Assembly: GCF_003952005.1 (NCBI RefSeq)
Contig: NZ_QXGJ01000005.1
Span: forward strand, 62,001-126,000
Direction of reading: 5' to 3'
Source: Bifidobacterium callimiconis
Lineage (GTDB): Bacteria > Actinomycetota > Actinomycetes > Actinomycetales > Bifidobacteriaceae
DNA: 64,000 bases
Position 1 is the first letter of the stretch; each line of letters opens with the position of its first letter. Positions 1-9,800 of the stretch are shown here, in pieces. Position numbers and translations under genes: made by a program. The notes beneath the pieces were generated by a model. That model saw only the letters and a list, made by a program, of their open reading frames with translations, was not told the origin of the DNA and made no database searches.

Positions 1-65
1 CCAACATCCAGATGTGGACGTCCAACGATTCCACCGCCCAGCGCTGGACCTTCAACAGGAAGTAA
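1..65 (+). CDS. C-terminal end of a ricin-lectin-tailed secreted protein (partial)
   Basis: Only the last 20 codons are in the window, ending at the TAA at 63-65. The residues read NIQMWTSNDSTAQRWTFNRK. This matches the ends of the proteins stopping at 6246, 11437 and 17769 (NIQMWSS..AAQ.WTF.KK), so it is the end of a ricin B-type beta-trefoil repeat (QxW motif, here AQRW). The upstream catalytic part lies outside the window. By analogy with its neighbours it is probably another secreted glycoside hydrolase, which would make it the first visible member of a four-gene array. That enzyme role is inference; the lectin end is seen directly. Confidence 0.8.
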   Translation, partial: NIQMWTSNDSTAQRWTFNRK

Positions 66-90
66 TCACACGCTGAGCCCCAGCCTGTGT

Positions 91-217
91 GCTCCCTCCG
101 AGGGAGGGAGCTGTCCGGCTATGCCGGACTGAGGGAGGGCGTGCGTCCGCATAGTCGCTCGCGCAGCGGCTTCCCCTTGAGGGGAAGCTGTCACGCGCAG
201 CGTGACTGATGAGGTGG
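91..217. repeat. Two adjacent REP-like palindromic units
   Basis: Unit one (91-139) has the core hairpin CTCCCTCCGAGGGAGGGAG, then AGCTGTC, an inner palindrome CCGGctatgCCGG and GACTGAGGGAGGG. Unit two (about 164-217) has the core CTTCCCCTTGAGGGGAAG, then the inner palindrome CACGcgcagCGTG and ACTGATGAGGTG. Both follow the same plan with different sequence. They belong to a family with about twenty copies in this window. Confidence 0.75.
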
Positions 218-243
218 GATCGGCGTAAGCCGGAAGATAGGGA

Positions 244-274
244 TGCCGCAACTGCAGTGCAGTTGCGGCATTCT
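244..274 (+). terminator. Rho-independent-type terminator hairpin
   Basis: TGCCGCAACTG (244-254) pairs perfectly with CAGTTGCGGCA (260-270), followed by TTCTGTGTCTTGG. The same hairpin follows the genes ending at 6246 and 11437, so it is a shared 3' module of this gene array. The T-run is weak, as is common in high-GC genomes. Confidence 0.6.
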
Positions 275-299
275 GTGTCTTGGCCGACTATCGTCGGCG

Positions 300-501
300 T
301 CACCTCATCAGTCGGCTAGCGCCGACAGCTTCCCCTCAAGGGGAAGCCGGGTTAGCGGGGCGTCGGCTTGGACTTGTCTGAAAATGTTGCTGGCGTTTTC
401 TCTATGGCTCAGCCCCTCGCGGGAAGGTGGGTTTCAAGGATTCGAGCCCTCCCTCTGTCACGGCTTTGCCGTGACATCTCCCTCCCTTGGAGGGAGAACG
501 A
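300..501. repeat. REP-like units and a 64-bp block shared with the next gene's upstream region
   Basis: A REP-like unit in the opposite orientation lies at about 300-350, with inner palindrome GTCGGCgctaGCCGAC and core CTTCCCCTCAAGGGGAAG. A second, of the CTCCCTCC type with inner palindrome GTCACGGCtttGCCGTGAC, lies at 445-500. Positions 438-501 are identical to 6559-6622. The flanks at 370-437 and 6495-6558 are also recognisably related, so the whole upstream region was duplicated along with the genes. Confidence 0.7.
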
Positions 502-564
502 TGGGGTGGGTCCGCCTTCCTCGGGAACGGGCGCAATCGTTGGCAAATTGGGGCGGGGCTTATG

Positions 565-580
565 CTTACCGAATGGTAAG
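565..580. promoter_or_regulatory. Candidate operator upstream of the GH53 gene
   Basis: CTTACC-GAAT-GGTAAG is a perfect 6-bp inverted repeat with a 4-bp spacer, about 130 bp before the chosen start of the galactanase gene. It could be a regulator site controlling galactan use, but it could equally be a weak hairpin. No promoter elements with good spacing were found next to it. Confidence 0.3.
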
Positions 581-711
581 ATTCGTGATGTTTGACCGGT
601 TCGGCGTGAAGACAATTGAGGAGTCTTCCGTCGGCTGCATATGTGGGTTCATCTGCAGTCATGCGCGTGGATCCGCATGAGGAAAACAGCAGGAACACAC
701 GAAGGAAGAGA

Positions 712-3700
712 ATGAGCAGGAAACCCCTGGCTGCGGTATGCGCTGCCGTGGCGGCGCTGTCGATGCTGGTTCCGGCGTCGATGGCATCCGCCGCGACAAC
801 GTCGAGCACCGCGGCAAACACCACTGCAAACGTCGGGCAGGATTACGCCTCGTCCAGCGCCGCCAAACGGGCCGAGGCCGCAAAGAACGCGGCGTCCGCG
901 CAGCAGCAGCTTCTTGAGGAGTCGTCCCAGACTCCGGCGTCCGCCGCGCCCACCGCGGAGAACCCCAACTATCCCCCGGCATGGAACGAGGGCACCGACA
1001 CCGGCGTGACGAAGCTTCCGGCCAGCGTGACCGGCGTCTCCTCCATGACCGCCGACACTGTGCGCGGCGTGAACCTCACCTCGTACCAGGCCGAGAAGAC
1101 CGCGGGCGTGAAGTTCCACGACTTCAACGGCAACGAGATCGACGACGCCGGCCTGATGCAGCTGCTCAAGGCCAGCGGCGTGAACTATGTGCTGCTCAAG
1201 GTGGCCGTGAACCCCGCCGACGCCAAAGGCAACACCTACGGCGGCGGCAACCCCACGCTCGACAACGCGCTGAAGACCGCCAAGGTGGCTCAGGCCAACG
1301 GTCTCAAGGTGAACATCCAGTTCCTCTACTCCGACTTCTACACGTCCAAGACCGTGCAGAAGCTGCCGAAGGGCTGGCCCACCTCCAAGGACGACCTGAA
1401 GACCAAGGTGGCCGACTACACCAAGCAGTCGCTCGCCACGCTCAAGTCCGGCGGCGTGACCCCCGATATGGTCACGATCGGCAGCGAGATCAGCTCCCCG
1501 TACTACGAGGACAAGGCGCTGCAGGGCGGCTTCCTCGGCATGGACAACTGGGAGGCCATCGCCACGCTCATCGAGGAGGCTAGCAAGGCCATCTCCGCCA
1601 ACAGCAGGAACACCAAGATCGCTGTGGGCGTCTCGTCCGTCACCCCGGTGCTGGTCACCACGTACGTGGACATGCTCAAGTACTACAAAGTGGACTACGA
1701 CGTGCTCGGCACCAAGGTGTACGCCGCGTACGACGACCTTGCCGCCCTCGCGCAGACCCGCAAGATGGTCTCCGAGGAGTACGGCAAGTCCATGACCGTA
1801 CTCGACACGCTCTACCCGTTCACGCAGTACGATTCCGACGGCCAGTCCAACACCACGGGCGGCGACGATCTGATCGCCGCCGGCAAGACGCTCAGCCCGC
1901 AGGCGCAGGCCGACTACATGCGCAGCCTGTGCAAGTCGATCGTCTCCGCCAAGAACAACGCGAACGGTGCCGGCGTGTTCTACGGCGACGCCACGTGGAT
2001 CGCCGTCAAGGCCGGTCTGTGGCACGCCGACGACAACTGGAACGCCGCCAACGAGTACGGCACCGGCTGGGTGAGCAAGTACGCCGCCGACTACGTGGAC
2101 TACGCGAACAACGGCGGCGCCTCCCAGCAGGATGACGCCGCGCTGTTCGACGATCTCGGCCAGCCGCTGCAGTCCCTGAAGATGTTCGCGCAGCTCGCCG
2201 CCGCGAACCCGTCCGACGCCGATCTGGTGCCCGCCGCGCAGGACCCGTACGCCGACGGCTCCGACACCGGCGCATCCAAGGAGACCGCATCCGTGGAATC
2301 CATCCCCACGGTGACGAACGACACCATCCGCGGCGCCGACGTCTCCAGCTACCAGGCGCTCTACGCGGCCGGCGTGCGCTTCAAGAACTTCGAGGGCAAG
2401 GAAGAGCCGCTGTTCAAGATCCTCAAGGACAACGGCATGAACTGGGTGCGTCTGCGCCTGTTCAACGATCCGAAGGACGCGCAGGGCCGCTCCTACGGCG
2501 GCGGCAACAACGATCTGAAGAACGTGACCGAAATGGCCAAGGAGGCCACCAAGTACGGTCTCAAGGTCAACGTCGACATCCACTACAACGACTTCTACTC
2601 GTCGTCGTGGCGCACGCCCAAGGCGTGGAAGGGCCACTCCTACGATCAGCTGAAGACCGACGTGGCCGACTACACCGCCGAATTCATGAAGGCCATGAAG
2701 GACAACAACGTGGACCTCGGCATGGTGCAGATCGGCAACGAAAGCAACTGCGGCCTGCTCGGCGTCACCGTGTGCAGCAACGGCTACAGCTTCGACAAGG
2801 ACCCTAACTGGGGCAGGCTCGTCGAACTCATGAACTCCGCCGCCAAGGTGATCCGCAAGGAATCCCCGAGCACGCAGATCGCCGTGCACATGATGTATTC
2901 CGATTCGTGGACCGTCAACGTGATCGCCGACAACTTCCAGAAGTACGGACTCGACTACGACGTGTTCGGCATGACCTACTACCCGTTCTGGTCCGCCGGC
3001 AGCGACAACACCGACTCGCACGACGGCATGGCCGCGCTCGTCAAGAGCGAGAAGGTCATCACCGAAACGTACAAGAAGAAGTTCGCGGTCATGGAGTTCA
3101 GTCAGCCGTTCACCACGAGCGACAGCGACGGATTCGCGAACAACCTCACCGACGGCGGCGTCAGCGACTACGCGGCCAGCGCTCAGGGCCAGGCCGACGT
3201 GATCCACGACATCATGAAGACCGTGACCGAAACCGACAACGGCACCGATCTGGGCCTCGGCGCGTTCTACTGGGAGCCCGCGTGGATCGCCGTCGTGCCC
3301 GGCACCAACCACTGGCAGATCAACCGCACGTACTCCAACGACTACGGCACCGGCTGGGCCAGCGAATACTCGAAGGATAACGATCCGAACAACACCGAGT
3401 ACGACAGCTGGGGCGCATCCGGCTGGGACAACCAGGCGCTGTTCGACGATCACGGCAACGCGCTGCAGTCGCTCAAGGCGTTCACGCAGATCATCGCTGA
3501 CCGTACCGTCTCCTTCGACACGCAGGGCGGCGACGCCATGCAGTCCGTCACCGTTAAGGACGGCTCCACGATCAGCAAGCCCGCCGACCCGGTGCGCGCC
3601 GGCTACTCGTTCACCGGCTGGACCACCGACAAGGAAGGCAAGAACGCGGTTGACTTCTCCAAGCCCGTGACCGGTGACACGACGCTGTACGCGCAGTGGG

Positions 3701-6246
3701 GCACCAACTCCTACACCGTGCGCTTCCACGCGAACGACGGCTCCAACCCGGAGAAGACCAGCGATCAGAAACTCGCCTACGGCAAGGACGTGGAACTGAC
3801 CAAGAACACGTTCACGCGCGACGGCTGGACCTTCAACGGCTGGAACACTAAGGCCGACGGCACCGGCGACTCGTTCGACGACGGCCAGAAGGTGAGCAAC
3901 CTCACCGACCAGGCCAACGGCGTGTTCGACCTGTACGCCAAGTGGACGCCCGGCGTGACCGGACTCGCCATCACCGCGAACCCGACCAAGACCAGCTACC
4001 ACGTGGGCGACACGTTCGACGCCACGGGCCTTACCGTGGCCGCCAAGCTCGCCGACGGATCGCAGCGCACGCTCGACCAGTCCGAGTACACGGTCTCCAG
4101 CCCCGACATGAGCACGGTCGGCACCAAGACCGTGACCGTCACCTACGCGCCCGCCGGCTCGCAGAGCGGCAAGCAGACCGCCACGTTCGACATCACCGTC
4201 GAACCCGGCGACCGCAACAGCCTGCAGAACAGTCTCAACGCCGCCGGCAAGCTCAACGAGAACGACTACACCGCCGACTCGTGGAAGGCGCTCGCCGACG
4301 CCCGTGAGAACGCGCGCAAGGTGCTGGCCGACCAAAACGCCACGGACAAGCAGATCCAGGATGCGGCCGCCACGCTGGGCGAGGCCACGTCGAAGCTGGT
4401 CCGTGCGTATACCGTGCGATTCGATTCGCGCGGTGGCTCCTCCACTGCCGAGCAGAAGGTGGCCGAGGGCAAGAAGGCCGAAAAGCCTGCCGATCCGACC
4501 CGTTCCGGCTACACGTTCACCGGTTGGACCACGGATGCCGAAGGCCGTGACGCCTACGACTTCAACACCGCGGTGACCGCCGACGTGCAGCTGTACGCGC
4601 AGTGGAAGAACATCGTGGCCGTTGCCGCCCCGGATGCCGTGAGCACGCCGGCCCGCAAGGCGCCGACCCTGCCCAAGACCGTTGAGGTCACGTGGTCCGA
4701 CGGCAAGACCGCCAAGGCCGACGTGAAGTGGGACGCCGTCGCCAAGTCGCAGTACGCGCAGGTGGGCTCCTTCGACGTGCACGGCACGATCGACGGCTGG
4801 GATCAGGGCGTGACCGTGCACGTGAACGTCACGATCGGCACCGGCACGTACGCCATCGCCACCGCGCTGAACGGCGGCGAGCGCGTGTTCGACATCCCCG
4901 GTGGCTCCACCGCGGCCCGCGCGAACGTGCAGCTGTATGACCGCAACGGCACCGCCGCGCAGAAGTATCGCGTGACCGCGCTGAAGAACGGCAACTACAC
5001 GATCGTGAATCAGGGTTCGCGTCTGCCGCTGGCCTACTCGCTGCGCGCCGGCAACGGTTCGCGCATCCAGCAGCGTGAGGGCTCCGACACGTACGGCACC
5101 GAATGGCGGATCGACCTGACGGACGACGGTTCGTTCACGATCCGTCCGGCCGTCAACGGCCTGGAGAACATGGCGCTCGACGTGCCCGGCGCGAACAACA
5201 GCAATGGCAGTCTGCTGCAGCTGTGGTCGTTCACGCAGGACGGCGTGAATCTGGCCCAGCGTTGGAAGTTCCTCGACGCCACCAGCCCGCGTGAGAAGCT
5301 CGACCGCCTGGCCGACGATCATCGCGACGATCTGAAGAACGGCACGTACACGGTGTCGTCCGCGCTTAAGGATTCTGCGGTGCTCGACGTGACCGGCGCT
5401 TCGACCGGCAACGGTGCGAACGTGCAACTGTACGGTTCCAACGGCACCGACGCGCAGATCTGGAAGGTGACGCACGACGACGACGGTTATGTGACGTTGA
5501 AGAACGCCAACTCCGGCAAGGTGCTCGACGTGTCCGGCGGTTCGGCCAACAACGGTGCGAACGTGCAGCAGTACGACTCCAACGGCACGTACGCTCAGAA
5601 GTGGGTGGCTGTGAAGTCTGGCAACGCGTTCAAGCTGGTCTCCGCGCTGAGCCCGAACCTGGTGATCGACGTGTCGGGCGGCTCCTCCGCGAACGGCGCG
5701 AACGTGCAGATCTGGGATTCGAACGACACCAAGGCCCAGCGCTGGTCGTTCTCCGCGGCCAAGACGCTGCGCACGCGCATCGATGAGCTTGCCGCCGAGC
5801 ACAAGTCTGACGTGGCCGAGGGCACGTATGAGATCGCGTCGACGGCTAAGGATTCCATGCGCTTCGACGTGGTGGGCGCCTCCCGTGACGACGGTGCGAA
5901 CGTGCAGCTGTACGGTGCCAACGGCACGAATGCGCAGCGTTGGAAGGTGTCGATCGACGCCAAGGGCTATGCGACGCTGACCAACGTGGCCTCGGGCAAG
6001 GTGCTGGACATCTCCGGCGCATCCACGGCCGAGGGCGCGAACGTGCAGCAGTATGGTTCCAACGGATCGTGGGCGCAGAAGTGGATTCTGGAGAAGAACG
6101 CCAACGGTTCGATCACGCTGATCTCCGCGCTGCGTGAGAACTTCGTGATCGACGCGGCCGCCGGCGGCACCACGAACGGCACCAACATCCAGATGTGGAG
6201 CTCCAACGGTTCCGCCGCCCAGCGCTGGACCTTCGTGAAGAAGTAG
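712..6246 (+). CDS. Secreted endo-beta-1,4-galactanase with tandem GH53 modules and three ricin-type lectin repeats
   Basis: 1844 aa. The start at 712 follows GAAGGAAGAG and gives a clean signal peptide (MSRKPLAAVCAAVAALSMLV). The reading frame is open upstream to 616, but those residues do not resemble a secretion signal. Order of parts: GH53 module 1 (about 115-515), GH53 module 2 (538-930), two Flg_new/InlB-type repeats (930-1082), a Big_3-like Ig fold, a FIVAR helix bundle (about 1166-1235), a third Flg_new repeat, a Big_4-like domain (about 1300-1378) and three ricin B lectin repeats separated by R.D.LA..H linkers near 1527 and 1686. Module 2 keeps the GH53 acid/base in IGNE (E677) and nucleophile in VMEFS (E795). 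Module 1 has IGSE (E259) and VLDTL (D365), so its nucleophile position is Asp. No LPXTG or membrane anchor is present, so the protein is probably released. GH53 enzymes cut beta-1,4-galactan side chains of pectin and type I arabinogalactan. Confidence 0.9.
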   Translation: MSRKPLAAVCAAVAALSMLVPASMASAATTSSTAANTTANVGQDYASSSAAKRAEAAKNAASAQQQLLEESSQTPASAAPTAENPNYPPAWNEGTDTGVTKLPASVTGVSSMTADTVRGVNLTSYQAEKTAGVKFHDFNGNEIDDAGLMQLLKASGVNYVLLKVAVNPADAKGNTYGGGNPTLDNALKTAKVAQANGLKVNIQFLYSDFYTSKTVQKLPKGWPTSKDDLKTKVADYTKQSLATLKSGGVTPDMVTIGSEISSPYYEDKALQGGFLGMDNWEAIATLIEEASKAISANSRNTKIAVGVSSVTPVLVTTYVDMLKYYKVDYDVLGTKVYAAYDDLAALAQTRKMVSEEYGKSMTVLDTLYPFTQYDSDGQSNTTGGDDLIAAGKTLSPQAQADYMRSLCKSIVSAKNNANGAGVFYGDATWIAVKAGLWHADDNWNAANEYGTGWVSKYAADYVDYANNGGASQQDDAALFDDLGQPLQSLKMFAQLAAANPSDADLVPAAQDPYADGSDTGASKETASVESIPTVTNDTIRGADVSSYQALYAAGVRFKNFEGKEEPLFKILKDNGMNWVRLRLFNDPKDAQGRSYGGGNNDLKNVTEMAKEATKYGLKVNVDIHYNDFYSSSWRTPKAWKGHSYDQLKTDVADYTAEFMKAMKDNNVDLGMVQIGNESNCGLLGVTVCSNGYSFDKDPNWGRLVELMNSAAKVIRKESPSTQIAVHMMYSDSWTVNVIADNFQKYGLDYDVFGMTYYPFWSAGSDNTDSHDGMAALVKSEKVITETYKKKFAVMEFSQPFTTSDSDGFANNLTDGGVSDYAASAQGQADVIHDIMKTVTETDNGTDLGLGAFYWEPAWIAVVPGTNHWQINRTYSNDYGTGWASEYSKDNDPNNTEYDSWGASGWDNQALFDDHGNALQSLKAFTQIIADRTVSFDTQGGDAMQSVTVKDGSTISKPADPVRAGYSFTGWTTDKEGKNAVDFSKPVTGDTTLYAQWGTNSYTVRFHANDGSNPEKTSDQKLAYGKDVELTKNTFTRDGWTFNGWNTKADGTGDSFDDGQKVSNLTDQANGVFDLYAKWTPGVTGLAITANPTKTSYHVGDTFDATGLTVAAKLADGSQRTLDQSEYTVSSPDMSTVGTKTVTVTYAPAGSQSGKQTATFDITVEPGDRNSLQNSLNAAGKLNENDYTADSWKALADARENARKVLADQNATDKQIQDAAATLGEATSKLVRAYTVRFDSRGGSSTAEQKVAEGKKAEKPADPTRSGYTFTGWTTDAEGRDAYDFNTAVTADVQLYAQWKNIVAVAAPDAVSTPARKAPTLPKTVEVTWSDGKTAKADVKWDAVAKSQYAQVGSFDVHGTIDGWDQGVTVHVNVTIGTGTYAIATALNGGERVFDIPGGSTAARANVQLYDRNGTAAQKYRVTALKNGNYTIVNQGSRLPLAYSLRAGNGSRIQQREGSDTYGTEWRIDLTDDGSFTIRPAVNGLENMALDVPGANNSNGSLLQLWSFTQDGVNLAQRWKFLDATSPREKLDRLADDHRDDLKNGTYTVSSALKDSAVLDVTGASTGNGANVQLYGSNGTDAQIWKVTHDDDGYVTLKNANSGKVLDVSGGSANNGANVQQYDSNGTYAQKWVAVKSGNAFKLVSALSPNLVIDVSGGSSANGANVQIWDSNDTKAQRWSFSAAKTLRTRIDELAAEHKSDVAEGTYEIASTAKDSMRFDVVGASRDDGANVQLYGANGTNAQRWKVSIDAKGYATLTNVASGKVLDISGASTAEGANVQQYGSNGSWAQKWILEKNANGSITLISALRENFVIDAAAGGTTNGTNIQMWSSNGSAAQRWTFVKK

Positions 6247-6261
6247 GTTGCTCCACATGCC

Positions 6262-6325
6262 CTGCGCAGCGGCTTCCCCTTGAGGGGAAGCTGTCACGCG
6301 CAGCGTGACTGATGAGGTGGGGCCG
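6262..6325. repeat. REP-like unit
   Basis: This is nearly the same as the unit at 164-217: core CTTCCCCTTGAGGGGAAG, inner palindrome CACGcgcagCGTG, then CTGATGAGGTGGGG. It lies directly after the galactanase stop codon. Confidence 0.7.
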
Positions 6326-6345
6326 GCGTAGCTGGAGAAATAGGA

Positions 6346-6376
6346 TGCCGCAACTGCTTTGACAGTTGCGGCATCC
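6346..6376 (+). terminator. Terminator hairpin of the GH53 gene
   Basis: TGCCGCAACTG (6346-6356) pairs with CAGTTGCGGCA (6363-6373) around a 6-nt loop. It is the same stem as at 244-270 and 11536-11563. Confidence 0.6.
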
Positions 6377-6402
6377 TGCGTTGTCGGCCGACTGCGTCGG
6401 CA

Positions 6403-6622
6403 TCACCTCATCCGTCAGCCTTCGGCTGACACCGTCCTGCAAGTGAGGACGGTCTTCGACCGCGTCTTTTTCTGCTCGCCTGTCGGCTCGCCCTCGCCTG
6501 AAAACGCCGCTGGCGTTTTCTTTACGGCTCGGCCCCTCAAGGGGAAGCCGGGGTAGTGGGATTCGAGCCCTCCCTCTGTCACGGCTTTGCCGTGACATCT
6601 CCCTCCCTTGGAGGGAGAACGA
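6403..6622. repeat. Cluster of degenerate and intact REP-like units
   Basis: It starts with CACCTCATCCGTCAGCCTTC and an inner palindrome GTCAGccttcggCTGAC, then holds a degraded core. A fragment containing CCCCTCAAGGGGAAG follows at 6533-6550. The last unit (6567-6621) has inner palindrome GTCACGGCtttGCCGTGAC and core CTCCCTCCCTTGGAGGGAG. Positions 6559-6622 are identical to 438-501. Confidence 0.65.
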
Positions 6623-6675
6623 AGCGTTGTATATGACGGTGAAACGCAACTGTTTCGTGTGCGGTTTTTTACGTA

Positions 6676-6751
6676 GTGTGATCACACTTTTGGGCAAAAT
6701 ATGGCAAATGTGAGCGCTAACTCCCCTTGTAATGTCTACTGATCTTATAAT
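6676..6751 (+). promoter_or_regulatory. Promoter/operator region of the GH-A/GH43 fusion gene
   Basis: GTGTGATCACAC (6676-6687) is a perfect 12-bp palindrome. TGAGCGCTAACT (from 6711) resembles LacI-family operators, which centre on AGCGCT. TATAAT at 6746-6751 is a good -10 box, but the nearest -35-like hexamer (TTGTAA, 6727-6732) is only 13 bp away, so promoter details are uncertain. Control by a LacI-type sugar-responsive repressor is a reasonable inference; no such gene is present in the window. Confidence 0.45.
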
Positions 6752-6802
6752 TCGCGTGACTTCGCCCGTCGAGGTGCGGGCGGAAGAAGGGAATTATGAG
6801 GT

Positions 6803-9800
6803 ATGAGTAAGGCGAAGAACCCGAGCGGTGCGGCAAGGGCACCGTTCAAAGTGATCGCCGCGTTATGTGCCGTATCCATGGGTATGGCAATGGCGGCGGT
6901 CACCACATCGGCTGCCTCGGCGGCGCCCGCAACGGTGCAGACCACCGCGGACGCATCCGTGCAGACCGCGGCCGACACCACCGACACGTCCAACGAGGAA
7001 CTGGAGATCGCGAAGTCCGGTCTGCCGTCCAAGACGGCACCGTTCGATCAGACGGTCGCATACTTCCTCTGGCCGTATCAGTGGGGTACGCAGAACGTCG
7101 GCGACACCAAGACGCCGAAGCAGAGCACGCTGCAGGTGGATCGTGCATCCACCGCGGATGTGAACCAGACCGAAAGCGCGTCGGGCAATGATGCCGACGC
7201 TCCGCAGGCCTACAGCCAGAGCGATCTCGCCGCCGGCGAGTACGGATGGAAGGGCCCGGGCACGCGCCCGACCGAGCCGAATCTGAAGTCGCTCGACGCG
7301 CAGATCAAGCTCGTCAAGGAATCCGGCATGACGTACGTGAAGACGTCGTACCTGATCAGCCCGCTCAACGCGGCCGACCCGAACTGCGACCAGTCGGTGC
7401 CGGGCAACTGCTCGCCGAGCACCGATCTGCCGGATCAGATCATCCAGCACATTCTTGACGCCGGCCTCAAGCCGGTCATCTACTTTAGCCAGGGCAACCC
7501 CGACCCCAAGGCCGTGAGCAACCCCGATCCGAACCAGGTGTACAAGACCGTGCCGTCGTTCACCAAGCAGCAGGTGAAGGACACGATCGCCCACGCCATC
7601 CAGAAGTTTGCCAACAAGGGCATCATCTGGGAGTCGTTCAACGAGCCGGAGTCCGAGGAGCACTGGCCCGGCGGCAACAACAAGGACGAGGCCAAGATCC
7701 AGTGGATCGAACTCGACCAGTTCATCGGCGACACCATCCAGCAGTATGATCCGAACGCCGCCTACGTGTGGGGCAACTTCTCCGGTCCGGGCAAGCTCAG
7801 CCAGTACCAGGACGAGATGAAGGCCGCGCACGCTACCGCGCTGTCCGGCCACGGCTACTGGATCAGCTCCCCGGAAGGCCCGCTCGCGTCCAGCCCGGTC
7901 GCCGGCTACGACTTCATGGATTCCGAGTTCGGCTGCTCCGCCGGCGGCACCGAGACCAGCTGGTCCTGCGGCTTCGACAAGATCCCGAAGGATTCACGAC
8001 TGCAGGGCATCTGGCTGATCCGCCAGCTGCTCGTCAAGGACATCAAGGGTCTGAACCTCGCCTCGCCGTACCGCATGGTTGGCTATGATTCGTTCAGCAT
8101 CAACGACGACAACGATGCGAGCAACCCCGGTGCCGTGAAGACCACCGAGTCGTACGACATTATCAAGAACGTGACGCTGGCGCTCAAGGGTTACAGCTAC
8201 GTCGACGGCACCTTCCAGAACGCCGACGACGTGTACCGCGCGGTCTACAAGAACAAGGCCGGCAAGCAGAAGCTCGTCTACTGGACGGCCGACAAGCCGA
8301 CGCTCGACAACGATGAGCAGACCAAGGACGTCACCATCAACTTCGAGAACAACGGCGTGAAGCTCACCGCCAAGGCCGAGCCGCAGGTGTACGAGACGCC
8401 CGCCGCCCCGCAGGAGGGCACCTACCTGACCAACCTCACCGCGTGGAAGACCACCGACGGTCAGGTGATCCAGGCCCACGGCGGCTCCGTGCTCAAGGAC
8501 GGCGACACCTTCTACTGGGTCGGCCAGGGCGCGCCCGACAACGTGCCGACCGACTACAACGGCGCCGGCGGCGTGTTCGCGAACCAGTGGCTGTACACGA
8601 CGATCAACATGTACAAGTCCAAGGACCTCGTCAACTGGCAGTTCGACAACGCCGTGACCAGCATCGACGACGCGAACGCCGCGGAATACTGCGACGGCAA
8701 CGTCGACGGACTCACGTCGAAGGTGCTCAACTATAACGAGGGAACTCAGGAAAAGGGCCGTGACGAGTACAAGGCGTTGGTCAAGAAGCACCCGCAGTAC
8801 CTGCAGAACTCCAAGCTCGGCTGCAAGATCGAACGCCCGCACATCCTCAAGAACGCCAAGACCGGCAAGTACCTGATCTGGGCGCACTGGGAAGGCACCG
8901 TGGGCTACGGCTCCTCGCAGCTCGTGGCGTTCCAGTCCGACACCGTGGACGGCAAGTACCAGCCGCTCAAGTGGCAGGACGGCCAGGTGCACGCCCAGCC
9001 AAAGGTGAACGTGGACGGCAAGCTCACGCCGGTCGCCTCGCGCGATCTGTCCGCATGGGCCGACCCCGACACCGGCAAGGCGTACATCGTCTCGTCCACC
9101 GAGAAGGTGCGTTTGTTCCGACTCAACGACACGTACACGGGCGTGGACCCGGACGGTTCCTACCAGTTCCCGAACGTGAGCTACCGTGAGGCGCCGAGCC
9201 TGTTCAAGGAGAACGGCCGTACGTACATGATCACGTCCGCCCAGGATTACTGGGATCCGACGCAGACCGAGTACGCAAGCACGTCGAACATTGAGGACCC
9301 GAACGGCTGGACCGGCCTCACCGAGCTGCAGAGCCGCGACGAGGCCCGCAAGAACTGGGGCAACACCGACTCCAATACCCGCACGTACATCGGCCAGCCG
9401 ACCTACGTGCTGCAGTATCAGGACGCCAACAACAAGCCCACCGTCATGCTGCTCGCCGACGACTGGAACCCGCTGCACAGCAAGACCGCCAACGTGGACA
9501 CCACCAAGGCCAACTACGTGATGACCCCGGTGAAGCGTCTCGGCGCCAACAAGATCAGCACCCCGTTCCAGCGCACCGTGGTGCCCATGGCCGCCGGCCA
9601 GGACCCGTCCAAGATCGTCTCGGTGAAGAACCCCGACCCCGTGACCACCGCGATGGGCGTGGCCCCGAAGCTGCCCACCACCGTCAAGGGCGTGTGGGCC
9701 GACGGCAGCGAGACTGATGAGGCTGTGTCGTGGGATGCGGTTTCTGCGGATTCGTATGCGAAGCCCGGTTCGTTCGAGGTGAAGGGCAAGGCGGCCGGTC

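Noticed and set aside
649..6297. 1882-codon open frame on the minus strand opposite the GH53 gene
   Set aside because: It is an antisense shadow of a strongly GC3-biased gene: no signal peptide, no family motif, His/Arg/Val-rich composition. The same applies to the minus-strand frames at 7994-11623 and 15118-17952.
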